Source: Oxyruncus cristatus (lineage: Eukaryota; Chordata; Aves; Passeriformes; Cotingidae). Taken from it: a stretch of 64,000 nt of DNA. Below the pieces are notes generated by a model. That model was not told where the DNA came from. It did not search any database and worked only from the letters and a program-made list of their open reading frames with translations. Location of the stretch: assembly GCA_013399855.1 (NCBI GenBank), contig VXAY01006194.1, positions 62,001-126,000 of the forward strand, written 5' to 3'. This document shows positions 24,101 through 33,500 of the stretch, in pieces; the first letter of the stretch is position 1, and the number at the start of each line of letters is the position of its first letter. A program made the translations under genes and the position numbers.

Positions 24101-24193
24101 CAGCTCGCACTTCCCGGTCAGCAGCCGCAGGACCCACTTCAGCCAGAACCGAAAGTACTTGTCGTACAGGAACCCCCAGAGGCGCCCCCACAT
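18005..24193 (-). CDS. ELMOD2: ELMOD2, ELMO domain-containing Arf GAP (eight exons resolved; one segment missing)
   Basis: ELMOD2 is a GTPase-activating protein for Arf and Arl2-type GTPases. Minus-strand exons, in transcript order: 24193-24095, [gap], 23001-22973, 22373-22279, 21513-21384, 20447-20314, 19749-19681, 18701-18568 and 18162-18005. From the second resolved exon to the stop all phases agree. The N-terminus reads M-W-G-R-L-W-G-F-L-Y and ends K-C-E-L-Q-R at codon 33, the same length as in human. The ELMO domain carries W-C-D-I-G-F-Q-G-D-D-P-K-T-D-F-R-G-M-G, which contains the GAP-motif arginine (F-R-G). The C-terminus keeps E-F-D-K-F-W-F-E-E-E-P-E-S-I-M. About 14 residues expected between Q-R and E-H-S-L-E-S-S-K-N-K are not found, next to an N at 24090. 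Confidence 0.93.
18568..18701 (-). CDS. ELMOD2: ELMOD2 exon (Y-A-I-V-G-I-N-L-T segment)
   Basis: A 134-bp exon between GTTGCAG and GTAAGT. It encodes Y-S-Y-A-I-V-G-I-N-L-T-E-M-A-Y-S-L-L and, at its end, M-E-H-F-H-Q-F-Y. Confidence 0.95.
19681..19749 (-). CDS. ELMOD2: ELMOD2 exon (ELMO domain, 69 bp)
   Basis: Between CTGACAG and GTAAGT. It encodes Y-F-S-K-H-Y-T-N-E-A-R-Q-I-L-S-R-S-N-H-P and then K-L, matching the family's Y-F-x-x-x-Y-x-x-x-A-x-x-I-L block. Confidence 0.94.
20314..20447 (-). CDS. ELMOD2: ELMOD2 exon with ELMO-domain GAP motif
   Basis: A 134-bp exon between TTGTACAG and GTAAGT. It encodes L-W-N-L-L-M-P at its start and W-C-D-I-G-F-Q-G-D-D-P-K-T-D-F-R-G-M-G near its end. The arginine in D-F-R-G is the residue considered essential for GAP activity in the ELMOD family. 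Confidence 0.95.
21384..21513 (-). CDS. ELMOD2: ELMOD2 exon (L-L-Q-I-S-G-Y segment)
   Basis: A 130-bp exon between TATTTCAG and GTGAAA. It encodes G-F-K-A-S-L-H-I-S-L-L-Q-I-S-G-Y-K-K-L-Y, then L-N-V-E-N-L-R-K and the conserved P-Y-D-S-E-N-E-E-H-E-E-Q. Confidence 0.94.
22279..22373 (-). CDS. ELMOD2: ELMOD2 exon (V-L-R-N-A-V segment)
   Basis: A 95-bp exon between TTTCTAG and GTATGT encoding V-L-R-N-A-V-H-V-E-E-A-E-V-E-K-C-V-R-D-V and then M-K-E-K-R-I-E-Q-R-D-T. Phase 2 at its 3' end. Confidence 0.93.
22973..23001 (-). CDS. ELMOD2: ELMOD2 29-bp exon
   Basis: Minus-strand exon after TTTGTATTGCAG and before GTAAGA. It encodes (E)-H-S-L-E-S-S-K-N-K and needs one base from the preceding exon. Paralogues carry a similar N-S-L-x-x-S-K-N-K / S-L-R-D-S-K-S-K segment, which supports the assignment despite the length. 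Confidence 0.88.
23002..24094 (-). other. ELMOD2 first intron region with missing donor
   Basis: Holds AT-rich sequence (23002-23660), a CR1 element (about 23670-24050) and about 40 bp of GC-rich sequence abutting exon 1 and the N at 24090. The exon segment and donor expected after Q-R were not found here on the minus strand. Confidence 0.6.
23670..24050 (+). mobile_element. CR1 LINE 3' fragment
   Basis: Contains the CR1 sense blocks AGGAGGCTTAGGTTGGCTAT, CACTGGGACAGGCTGCCCAG and GGAGGTCTCTTCCACCC. It ends in a degenerate TTCCGTGGTTCTG, where CR1 normally has its ATTCTATG repeats. It inserted within about 45 bp of the ELMOD2 first coding exon. Confidence 0.85.
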
Positions 24194-24560
24194 CTTCCGC
24201 GGGCGGCAGCCCCGCGCCTGGCGGGGGCCGAGCGCGCCGTGCCCGGACAGTCGTAGCCCGGGGCCCCTCAGCCCGCCCGCCCGGCGCCCCCTCGCGGCCG
24301 GGCCGCCGCGGGCGCTGCGGGCCCCTCACAGCGCGGCGGGGACCCGGCGGCGCCCGGCCGGCCCCGCACCCTCCGCCGGAACTCGCCCTGTCGACCTGGA
24401 AGTGATCGCGGGGCGGAAGCACCGCTCGAGAAGATGCTTTCCTTTCGGCCCCGGGGCGCTCCGGCTCCCTCGCCCGGCCCCCGACCGCCTCCTGCCCCGC
24501 CGGGCGGGGAGCGCTGCCCCTCCCGGGGCTGCCACTGTGGTCGGCAAAAGTCGTGTTCGG
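24050..24560. promoter_or_regulatory. CpG island / ELMOD2 promoter region
   Basis: Very GC-rich sequence dense in CpG covering the ELMOD2 first coding exon and about 350 bp upstream of it. It contrasts sharply with the AT-rich flanks. No TATA box is evident, as expected for a housekeeping-type CpG promoter. Several overlapping open frames on both strands here are composition artefacts. Confidence 0.75.
24095..24193 (-). CDS. ELMOD2: ELMOD2 first coding exon (supported part)
   Basis: Begins at ATG 24193-24191 inside a CpG island and encodes 33 residues ending in T-G-K-C-E-L-Q-R, aligning without gaps to the mammalian N-terminus. The amphipathic, aromatic start (F-L-Y-D-K-Y-F-R-F-W) is typical of ELMOD1/2. 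After Q-R the sequence no longer matches and no phase-1 donor is available, as the following exon would require. The base at 24090 is N. Confidence 0.85.
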
Positions 24561-27500
24561 TGTGCAACAAGCCAGTAGTTACACACTCCGGAGAGACACT
24601 GGTTGCTTAGTTCAACCCTGGGCGCCCGCTGGAATTGCACAAATGGAGCGCCCCAACTATCGAAACTTTTTGCTGTTCCTACGTTTTAGCAAACAAAGGA
24701 ATTAGTGTTCATTGGCTACAAGTTGCATAGCAGTTCGTTTATGAATTACTGTTCTGTCTTCTACTGGTTAATGATTGCCCCTCATACTAATTAGTCCTCG
24801 TGGTCGATCTTTCTCTTCTCTTTGGGTGGGTGGGTCTCTGGGGCCGGGGGTCCCTCAGCCGGTGTTTCCCATCTCCCCCTGCCGGAATTACCTTTTACTC
24901 CGTCGGAGCTGATTCCAGCACAGTTGCTGACTTGGGTTTATTAGTTTCTTCCTTGTCTCGGGAGTTCTGCCGAATGTTCTTGTGGCCCATAAATCCTGCA
25001 TTCCTTGTGTGCAGTGTCAATGGTACACCCTTCCCAAGTTTTGTTAACCTCCACCTAGGTCTGAGACCATCAAAACATGCCCAGTCCTAAACCTTAACAA
25101 GGCAATTCTACCAACAAGTAATTTATTTTTCTAACACATGGATGGATATCCCTTAGAGCTTGCTTGTTAGCTGCTCTCTGTTTAACAGATTAAATCTTCC
25201 TTGTTGCTGATTAGGCTTGAAAGTATACAAAAATCAAGCATCAAAGAAAACCCTTTCTTAAGAAAATTTTTACGTATTCAACGTGTTGCAACAGTTGGGC
25301 TAGATGACTTTAAGGAGAGGTGCATTGCCAAGGGTCCTGCCTTGCCTTTGCTGAATAGAGGTTCAGCCTGTGTTCCATTTAGTTCTGGTCACTACTTCCA
25401 TTGTATTAATGATTATTTCAGTAAACATGGGTTGAACTCAGCAGAATTGTATGCAAAATTTGGCATGTTGAAAGGGAGCTGAAAGACTTGCTCGACCACA
25501 TTCTGCTATATTTTTTGATGTGTGGAAATTGGAGTACCTTTTACACAAAATCAAAAGCCACAGAGCAGGTCTGGTGGCCTGTGTCCCATAGAGGATTTCA
25601 GAGGGTGGACCAACATGTTTGGCATCCTCTCTTTGGATTTTTACACTCGTAGGGTTGCACAGTTTCGTGTGGGGAAATCATTGCTGCATGAACTTCAACT
25701 GTCTGCAGATCTTATTCTTAAAATCTGTGAGGAGAGGTGGTGCATGTTGCACATGAAGAGGCAATGTAGCTTCTTATATTAACTATATGACTTTCAAAGT
25801 GTTGGAGCACTGGATGAAAATAAGCTTAAAAATATTTATCTCCACTGAAAAGTATTCTTGCTTTTGGTGACAGGATGACATGATGGTTCTATCACATTAC
25901 CTGCATATAAGTTGGTCCAAGATAGCCAAAACCCAGTAAAATACCTTGAAAAAAATATCAAAGATCCGGTGCCTAGGAGCTGATAAAAGAAACTGGAAAA
26001 AAGAAATTTGCCTGTGTTGCAGGACCTGGGTAAGCTACAGCTCCCACCTACTTTGTACGTGAAACAACTCTAAGGAAATAATCCTAGAAAAAAAAGATTG
26101 TGATATACCTCCTCTCTGATAATTTGGCAGAGCACTGCTGCTGCTGTATTGAAACATGAAAGTTTGTTGTCAGGGGAATCCTGGCTTCAGCAGCAGAGGG
26201 GTGTTACAGTTTGACTTTGGGAAGGCAGAAGAATTGTAACAACGTGAAGAAATGTTAGGGGTGGTCAGGTATTTCCTGTCGGTCCTTACACCCATGCATG
26301 GATTGCGTGGAGATAGTTCATTGGAAGCATGAGCTACTGGAATTTTAGAAAGTCCAGCAGGTGCATCCTTAAAAGCGTGGGTCTGCACAAACAACACAGG
26401 GATATTTCTAGCTTGATAAGACTTTCGCTGATGTATAGTAAACTAAAACCTTTCTGCTGCTTCAAGGGTTTCACTTTCCAGTGCATTTTTAATGGATTAA
26501 ATAGCTTCATGGCTAAAAAAAAAAAGCCACCAACGTACTTGTAGCAAGCAAGGCTAGAGTCCTTCTCTAATCTTCATTCACGAAGCCTAGCCATGATGAA
26601 ATAGCTTCATATCAATAGGAATATTTTTTCATTCTATTTACACTTAAATAGAAATTCCTTTTTTTGTGTGGATTGTTAAGAACCAAGGTAACTTCTATTA
26701 CAGGTTTTGGAATTTGTTCCATTTCCTATTTTTATTTACTGTAACAATACATACACACAATACAGGATTATTGTTTTCCCAGTCAGCTCTCTTTGCTTCC
26801 AGTCTCCAGGACTGGTGTGTAGAGTATCTGGTATTGACAATACATTGCCCCACACTTCTCTGTGATATAATTAGATTTGTTGAGACAATTTTTAAGGTCC
26901 TGCTTTAAAATAAACACTTATGAAATGTGAGAGTTTAGAAAATGCAAGGTTTTTAATCTAGCTTATACTGGGTTTTTTGCTCATGTGATGCTTTCTTCAC
27001 TTTAAATTTGTATTTTAAAGTAAAATCTGTAATCACCTGAACTTATTTATTTTAAAATATTAAAGCATGCTTTTTTTGACCTTTTTTTCCCCAGCTTTTT
27101 ATAACTTTCAAAACATCAAGCATGTTTGATTTTACACAAATGTTAGTACTTGAATCATGCAAGATGCTCCTGTACCATCATGTTCAGCCAATTCATAGAT
27201 TATATTAAGACAGTCAATATAATTTAAATATAATATAGTGCAGTAGCTGAAAAAAATAAATTCTAGCTTCCTCCTTTTTTGTTCAGTAGTTGCCTTCCAG
27301 TATTACCTTCACAGAGTCTTTGGTTGAAGTAAAGATCATGCCCTACTGTTTACCTTTAAAATCACATTTCTTACGTGATAGGGCAAATAAAAGGAGACTT
27401 AAACCAGCACTATCACTTGGATCTCTATGCAGTCACAAAACTTTCCATGGCAGCAACTATTACGTTTTGTTACTGGTAGTTATTCTTTGTTCATGTACCC

Positions 27501-30080
27501 TTGTAGATGAAGGACAGCTGCAACTGACATTCAAAATAACCCATTGCTTGGTGGTCAAATATTGATTTTAATGGTTCATATCTCTATTCTTGCTTACACA
27601 CAGATTTGTGAGAATGGTATCAAAAATGTGAAACAATCATCTGAGCAGGAAAAGGCATTCAGTTACAAAGCACAAGGGCAAGCCTAGAAACTCTCTCTTG
27701 CAGGTAAAGCACCTCGGTGGAACTACTCTACTGAATCACTTGCTTAGTGTTAAGTGTTAGAGGTTGCTCAGCAATGTGTTCTTCTAAAGAGTATTTTTAA
27801 AGATGATCAGTCTGCCAAAAATATAGCAAGTCTGCTGAGGGGAGTTAAAACTGCTCTGAATCATTTAACACTCCCCCAAAACCCTAGCAGATCTTATTAT
27901 TAATGTACGTAGTTTTTGAGCATGTGAAATAACACATGGAGAGAGCACCAGGAGAGAGGTATTAGGAAAGCATGAAGCAAGTAAGGGAGCCTGTTTGCAA
28001 GTAGGTTCCAATGCAGTGGAAGCTCATGATAGTTTCAGTCATTAGGTTTTTTTTTTCTTCTTTTTTTTTTTCTTTTTTTTTTTGTTTGAGGAACACTTAA
28101 TGCAGTACCTCATTGTAAGTTAATGAACTAGTCTATGAAGTCAGCATTGGGCAAATGATCACCACAACTCAGCAGGGCTGATTAACTGTGTCTGCTCTGG
28201 AGTTAGCCTTAATAAATCACCTCTAATGCAGTCAATGACAGCCTCCACAGACATTCCCCGTACAGTGTGTATGTTTATTAGTTTCTAGAAGTATAGTTTT
28301 GGCTCATTTTTTCTTCCTGGCTCTGAAAAAAAGCTAAAATTAAGTGTGGGTTAGATTTCTGTTATTCTTATCTTCAGCTGCCCTCCTGCTTCACTACATC
28401 ATTTACATGTTCCTTTTGGGTTTGTAACAGAACACCAACTGGTCAATTAAAAGGCATTTTATTCATTACTTGTGACATATTTAATGTTCATTTGTTCCTC
28501 TTAATTCTAAATCTCTATTTTACTGCAAACATCTCAAAATCTACCTTGATCCTCCATCAAAATTAGTGCCCTGAGCTTTTAGTTTGTTATCTGGGAGAAG
28601 GAAATGATGATGAAAAGGAAATCAGAGAAGAGGTTTGATTCATGACTGCATTGGTTAATATGAACAATTATAAATGCATATTCAAAGCGTAGCTGAATGA
28701 AGATTCCTCAGTAAAAATTTAAAAGATACAGCCAGAAACAGAATGTAGAGGGAAGCTTAGAACAAATGAGTACAGGCCAGGAATAGTGAGGTCTAACTTG
28801 AGACTTCATGGTGATTTATGGAGCAACATTCAGATTTTTAGTTCACCATTTGTATACTGACTACTAGCAGTCTCCTGCATTATTAATGAATAGTAACACT
28901 TATAAGTCCAAGTAATTGGTAAACAGAGGAGTAAACCCATCCACATCATAATTCAAACACGGGAAGGTCACACTAACCTTGCCAGAGAAGCGATATACAA
29001 TATTTGGGGTCTAAGATTAAGTTTCCCAAAAGGACATAGTTATTACTTTTGGTAGTATAAAGAGTGGCACATAAAGGCAGCATTGACATTAGGACTCCAG
29101 TACGCCTGTCAGGACACCAGTGTTGTGGGGTTTGGGATTTCTTTACATAACACTATTCCAAATGATTTTGGGGTGTGCCATAAAATGAGATGAAGTTGTT
29201 CAGTAAGCAACTAGAGAAAATGAGGGAAGAGATACTGTATCAATAACATACAAATATTTTTCAAATCCAAATTATATAAAATACTATATCCTTTAGGTAA
29301 GTAAGGTAATGAATTATATATGCTAATAATACGTTAAGGAAGTTGGTAGCAGATTAGATAGCGAACAGCTTCCTGCTTTTGTCAGATAGCCAAGTCCAGT
29401 CTGATTTCTGAAGTTGTCCTTTAGGTGTTTGCAACAGAGAACAAGAAATCATGTTTTCTTCATCACAGTTGGGTAGATTTCATCAATGGAGGGTAGATTT
29501 GTGAGCAGGGAGAGAACATGTCAAAGCAAGAGCCACCAAATACCTGCTAATCAGGTGTAAGAAGGAGGAGCATTTTTTCTTATAAAACATAGGTGGTTCT
29601 ACTAGAACTGTGTCCCTGTAAGAGGTTCCAGGAATTCTGGTAAATAAGCTATCCCTTCCCTTTATAAACTATAATATAGAGGGTGTATTATAAACAGTGA
29701 CTAATTTTTTCTTTGCTTATGGATTGCTGAAGACCTAAAAAGGAAAAGAGGTGTGCCGAAACTGCTACAGTGCCATGATGGAACGGCACATGTGGGAAGC
29801 AAGGTACAATGGCTGAAGTCAAATACCTTTACCACCGTAAATTAGACTATCATCAGGTTATATTTTGTAGCTGCTTGCCCTACTTTTTCTTTAAAGGTGA
29901 CCTGAAAAGCTTTGCTTGTTTACGTGATTCTGAGACTGTGCTAAGTGCATGTATTAATTCTGCACTACAGCTCAGCTCCCTGATACGATCTTATAAGCAA
30001 TATGCAAACAAATGGCCCATTGGCTTTAAATGAGCAAAATACTGATAACCACTACAATATTGCGGCTTGGGTTAAACAGC
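24561..30080. other. Intergenic region between head-to-head ELMOD2 and MGAT4D
   Basis: About 5.5 kb, mostly AT-rich. Only a pyrimidine-rich run (28047-28084) stands out. Open frames up to 96 codons (24800-25090, 25201-25482, 25522-25782, 27290-27565) show no recognised motif. I see no RNA gene or mobile element here. Confidence 0.7.
28047..28084. repeat. Poly-T/C run
   Basis: T-runs interrupted by single C, 38 bp. Confidence 0.8.
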
Positions 30081-30387
30081 AGCTGTCGAAGTGCTGGTCC
30101 GAGGCGTTTCTGCGGTGAAAATACAGCCGCAGTCCAGAGGTTTTCCGGTGTGGGTCCGAGCATCGGGAGGGCTGATGTCAGCGGAGGATTTTGCAGCGGG
30201 AATTGGCGTTCACGAGGCTGGTGTCTCCAGTGGGAAAGCCCGGCGGCGGGAGGAGCGGGCGTCCCCGCGCGTCCCTCCCGACGTGCGCCCGCTTCTTGGG
30301 GGACACCGGTGCGAAGCGGGAGGGCACTGCGGCCCCGCCTGGCGGGTCAGCGGGGCAGGGCACGGCCGGGCCCCCGGCACAGGGGGC

Positions 30388-30410
30388 GGGCAGGGCAGGG
30401 CAGGGCAGGG
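30388..30410 (+). repeat. GGGCA tandem repeat, potential G-quadruplex
   Basis: Five GGG tracts spaced by CA, directly preceded by GGGGGC. It lies about 75 bp upstream of the MGAT4D start codon, so in the promoter or 5'UTR. Confidence 0.85.
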
Positions 30411-30485
30411 CGGACACGCCCGTCCCCGCGTTGCCCGGGCGGAGGCGGTGGGGTGGGGGGCGTGCGGGGCAGCGCTCGCCGGGAG

Positions 30486-30576
30486 ATGCGGCTGCGGCAC
30501 GGGCAGCTCCTGACGGCGCTGTGCCTCGGTGCCGCCTTCCCCCTGCTGTGGTTCGCGGCGTGGCAGGGCAGCCGAG
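30486..30576 (+). CDS. MGAT4D: MGAT4D exon 1 (membrane anchor)
   Basis: ATG at 30486 in the context GGGAGATGC. It encodes [10 protein letters not shown] and a hydrophobic stretch to W-Q-G-S-R, then donor GTGAGA. The M-R-L-R start is shared with MGAT4A and MGAT4B, which decides the start over the in-frame upstream ATG at 30030. Confidence 0.9.
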
Positions 30577-33500
30577 GTGAGAGGAGAGCCGGGGAGCGGA
30601 AAGAGGGAGGGTGGGCGGCGGCACCTGCTGCCGCTGCCGCCGCCCCGCTCCCGGGGGCAGCCCGGGGCTGGGGTCTCTGCCTTGGTGCGCCGGTGCCGCG
30701 GGCGGGAGGTCGCGGCGTGGAAGGCGTCGGGTGGCCCCATCCGCCCCCGGGGCTCGGCAACCCGTGGAGGGAAGGAGGGGGAACATCGTCCCCTCATCCC
30801 TGCTCAGCTCGGCTGTCCGGGCAGCGGCCGTGGCCCCAGGACTTGGCCGCGTGTAGGGTTAAGGGTGCGGGTCTCGCCTGTTCCCCCGGGTCACAACTTA
30901 CCTGCACTCAGGTGCAAGCCTGCGTAACAGCTTACGGGTTGGATCCTTGAGTCGTCACACATGTCCTGTTAAAAATAACCGCCTAAATTTAGGAGAGAAT
31001 AAAAGTTTCCTCTTACCTTTTTAAACTTTTTTTTTCCTTGACTCGTTTTTCTGACTCTTTTTCTAGCAAGCATCTTACGTTAAGGGGGGAAGAAAAGTTT
31101 AAAGGTGATTGCTGTAGCTGTTGCTTTTGGAGTGGTTTTGATTTTAATTAGGGAGAGCAAAGTAGCATTATCCATTCTGCAGTTGCATTTTTGCCTCGTG
31201 TGCAGTCACTTTTCCACGTGTATGTTTCCAGCATTCCAGAATGCAACCTTCCAGAGAAAAATACCTGAATTTTTATACTTTATCTATAAATTTTGAAATG
31301 ACACAATGTCTTTTTAATAGGTTATGTAGATGGCAGATCCTATGTAGGTAGATAGATCTACCAAAAGCTGCATCTGAGATTCTCTGAGCTAACACAGGAA
31401 AGATGAAACTGATGGTATTTTCAAAAAAAAAAAAAAAAAAGACAGAATACCTCTCCAAAAAGTACCTCTAAGGCCTGTAGACATGAATTGTTATGGGTGA
31501 GAGGGTGGTTGGTTTGGCGTGAGGGAGAGAGAGTGGATCTTTAAGAGCTTCCTATATGCACCTTTACAGTAGGTCTGGTTTTATAGATGCAGAAGAACTA
31601 GAATAAACCAATTAGTAATTCCTGGGATGAGCACAGAACTCCAGCTAGCTGTTAATTTGTTTATATTAGTTGTTCCTGTAACAAATAGAAATGGGAATAG
31701 AGAACTTGGCCCCAGAATGGCATATTGAATAGAGTAGAGGCAGTGCTGGTCCTGCTGCCTTTTATCATTTCATGTGAACTGTATGATTGCTTAACTTACA
31801 ACACTTCATGTTTTTCTCAGTGGTAATCTTGCTAGGAGTGGGGGAGAAGTGAAGTAAAAGCAGGGTGTGTTTTAAGAAACTAAGATCCGGGAGATGCCAG
31901 AAGGAAAGCATTTGTCCAACCTGCAGTCACCTTCGTGTTGTCTTGCGACTCATTTTTTGTGTCTCCTCATAACTGACATTGCATTTTTATTTCACTTTCT
32001 TTTTGGCCTTTCTCTGATGGCATTCCACACTGGGTTGTCTTGCTTTAGTTAGTTTGTTTGTTTAGGGGGTTGTTTGTTTATTTTGGGGAAGAGTAATAAT
32101 ATGTGTTGTGGTGTATATGTGTTGTGTCTTAACTTTTTTTCCTCTTTCTACAGTTGCCTCCTCCTCCACAGTAAACTGAGTAATTCCTCTCAGATGGTGT
32201 AATTGTCTTAATTACTATTATTATTAGCACCTGTTTTCTTAGCAAACTTTTAAGCATTAGAAATATAAATATGTAGTGTTCAAAGACATGTGCTCTCAAG
32301 CTTGGTAAATCTCACAAATGCGTAAATAAAATAGTTAATATTAGTAACTAAAGGAGGAGGTAACAGCATGCAGGGAATGACTTTGTATTACGTTTATTTC
32401 ACTGAAATAAATGCTTTGTTCACTTTGTTCCCAAGGGTTGTTAGAAGACTGAAGCCTTCTAACTGTCCAGAAAACCCCAAGAACAGCCAGCCATATGTTG
32501 TTACCTTTTTCCACAGAGAGAGAAGCACTGGGAGCAAACCAACTAATGCTCTATTGTTTTCACAGGGTATTTGTTTAAGAAGGTGGTTTGAAATTAATCT
32601 TTTGCTCTGAAAACAGGCAGATACCTCTGCTTAGATGCTGTTAAACTTGTGTTTTTCCCTTCTGTGCTGCTGAACTTGCTCTCCATTGACAGGCTTAGAG
32701 CACTACAGCAGTTCACCACTCTTGGTGCATCTCAAACTGCAATGTGTTTTCTTTTCTAATAGCCTTTTCACTTAGTCCACCTGTTACTGAGAGGTCAAAT
32801 ACTGCACAACTTGTCAGCTCCCATCTCTTTCACTCGGTTGTCAGATGTTGTTTTCTGGCTCATTTTCTTCCACACATTTGTTAAATCTCCTTTTACTTCA
32901 GTTTCCTTCTCTATTTTGCCCATTGACATGTTTAGGCTGCTCTTAATTTTTGACTGCAGTCTATCACACTAAGTAGTCTGTAGTATTCCCTCAGGTTTTT
33001 ATCTAGTTAGCGGTTTCTTGGATTGTAGTGATGTTGGGACAGCAAATAATCTTTGTTGTATAACTAGGACAGGACAGCCTAGCTCAAGGCTAGTGGTTGT
33101 GATTACTTCCATAGCATAAAAAGTACATAAAAGCCTTGTAGAATATTGTTCAGTTTGTCTGCAGTCAGAGCCTTTCAGCCCTTTTAGCTTAACATGTAAG
33201 TCAGATATTGGCTCTATCCTGAATTCTGTTCAAATAAAAAATTAATAGCTAATGCCAATGACCTTTCAAACACCTTATAGTAAAGGTAGTTTGAGAGATT
33301 TGAGTTGAAGTGTGTTTGCTGTCAATGACAGCAGTAAATAATTGGCTGTTTGGTGCTTCTTCTGACTATTATGTGCAGCCTGAGCGTTGACTTGGAGTTG
33401 TGAGGCTGAACTCAACTATGGGTAACTCAACTTGGCATAGTAGGGAAGATGCTCCTGCCTTACCCATTCACTTAAAAATGAAAAATCAGAATGTACCAAT

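Larger units (their letters stand above)
30080..30880. promoter_or_regulatory. CpG island / MGAT4D promoter and first exon
   Basis: GC-rich, CpG-dense block covering the MGAT4D start codon, about 400 bp upstream and 300 bp of intron 1. It includes a GGGCA tandem (30388-30410). The plus-strand frame is open from 30030 through the MGAT4D start, but the family N-terminus M-R-L-R fixes the start at 30486. Confidence 0.75.

Noticed and set aside
24006..24640. Overlapping long frames on both strands at the ELMOD2 CpG island
   Set aside because: Arg/Pro/Gly-rich translations typical of GC-rich non-coding DNA. Only the minus-strand 33 codons from 24193 are supported.
25201..25782. Open frames of 86-93 codons in the intergenic region
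   Set aside because: No motif, no splice or promoter context; one contains a faint CR1-like phrase (GGGCTAGATGACTTTAAGGA) too short to annotate.
30030..30950. 306-codon plus-strand frame and several minus-strand frames across the MGAT4D CpG island
   Set aside because: High GC content suppresses stop codons. Only the 30 codons from 30486 match the MGAT4 family, and the frame reads through the intron 1 donor.
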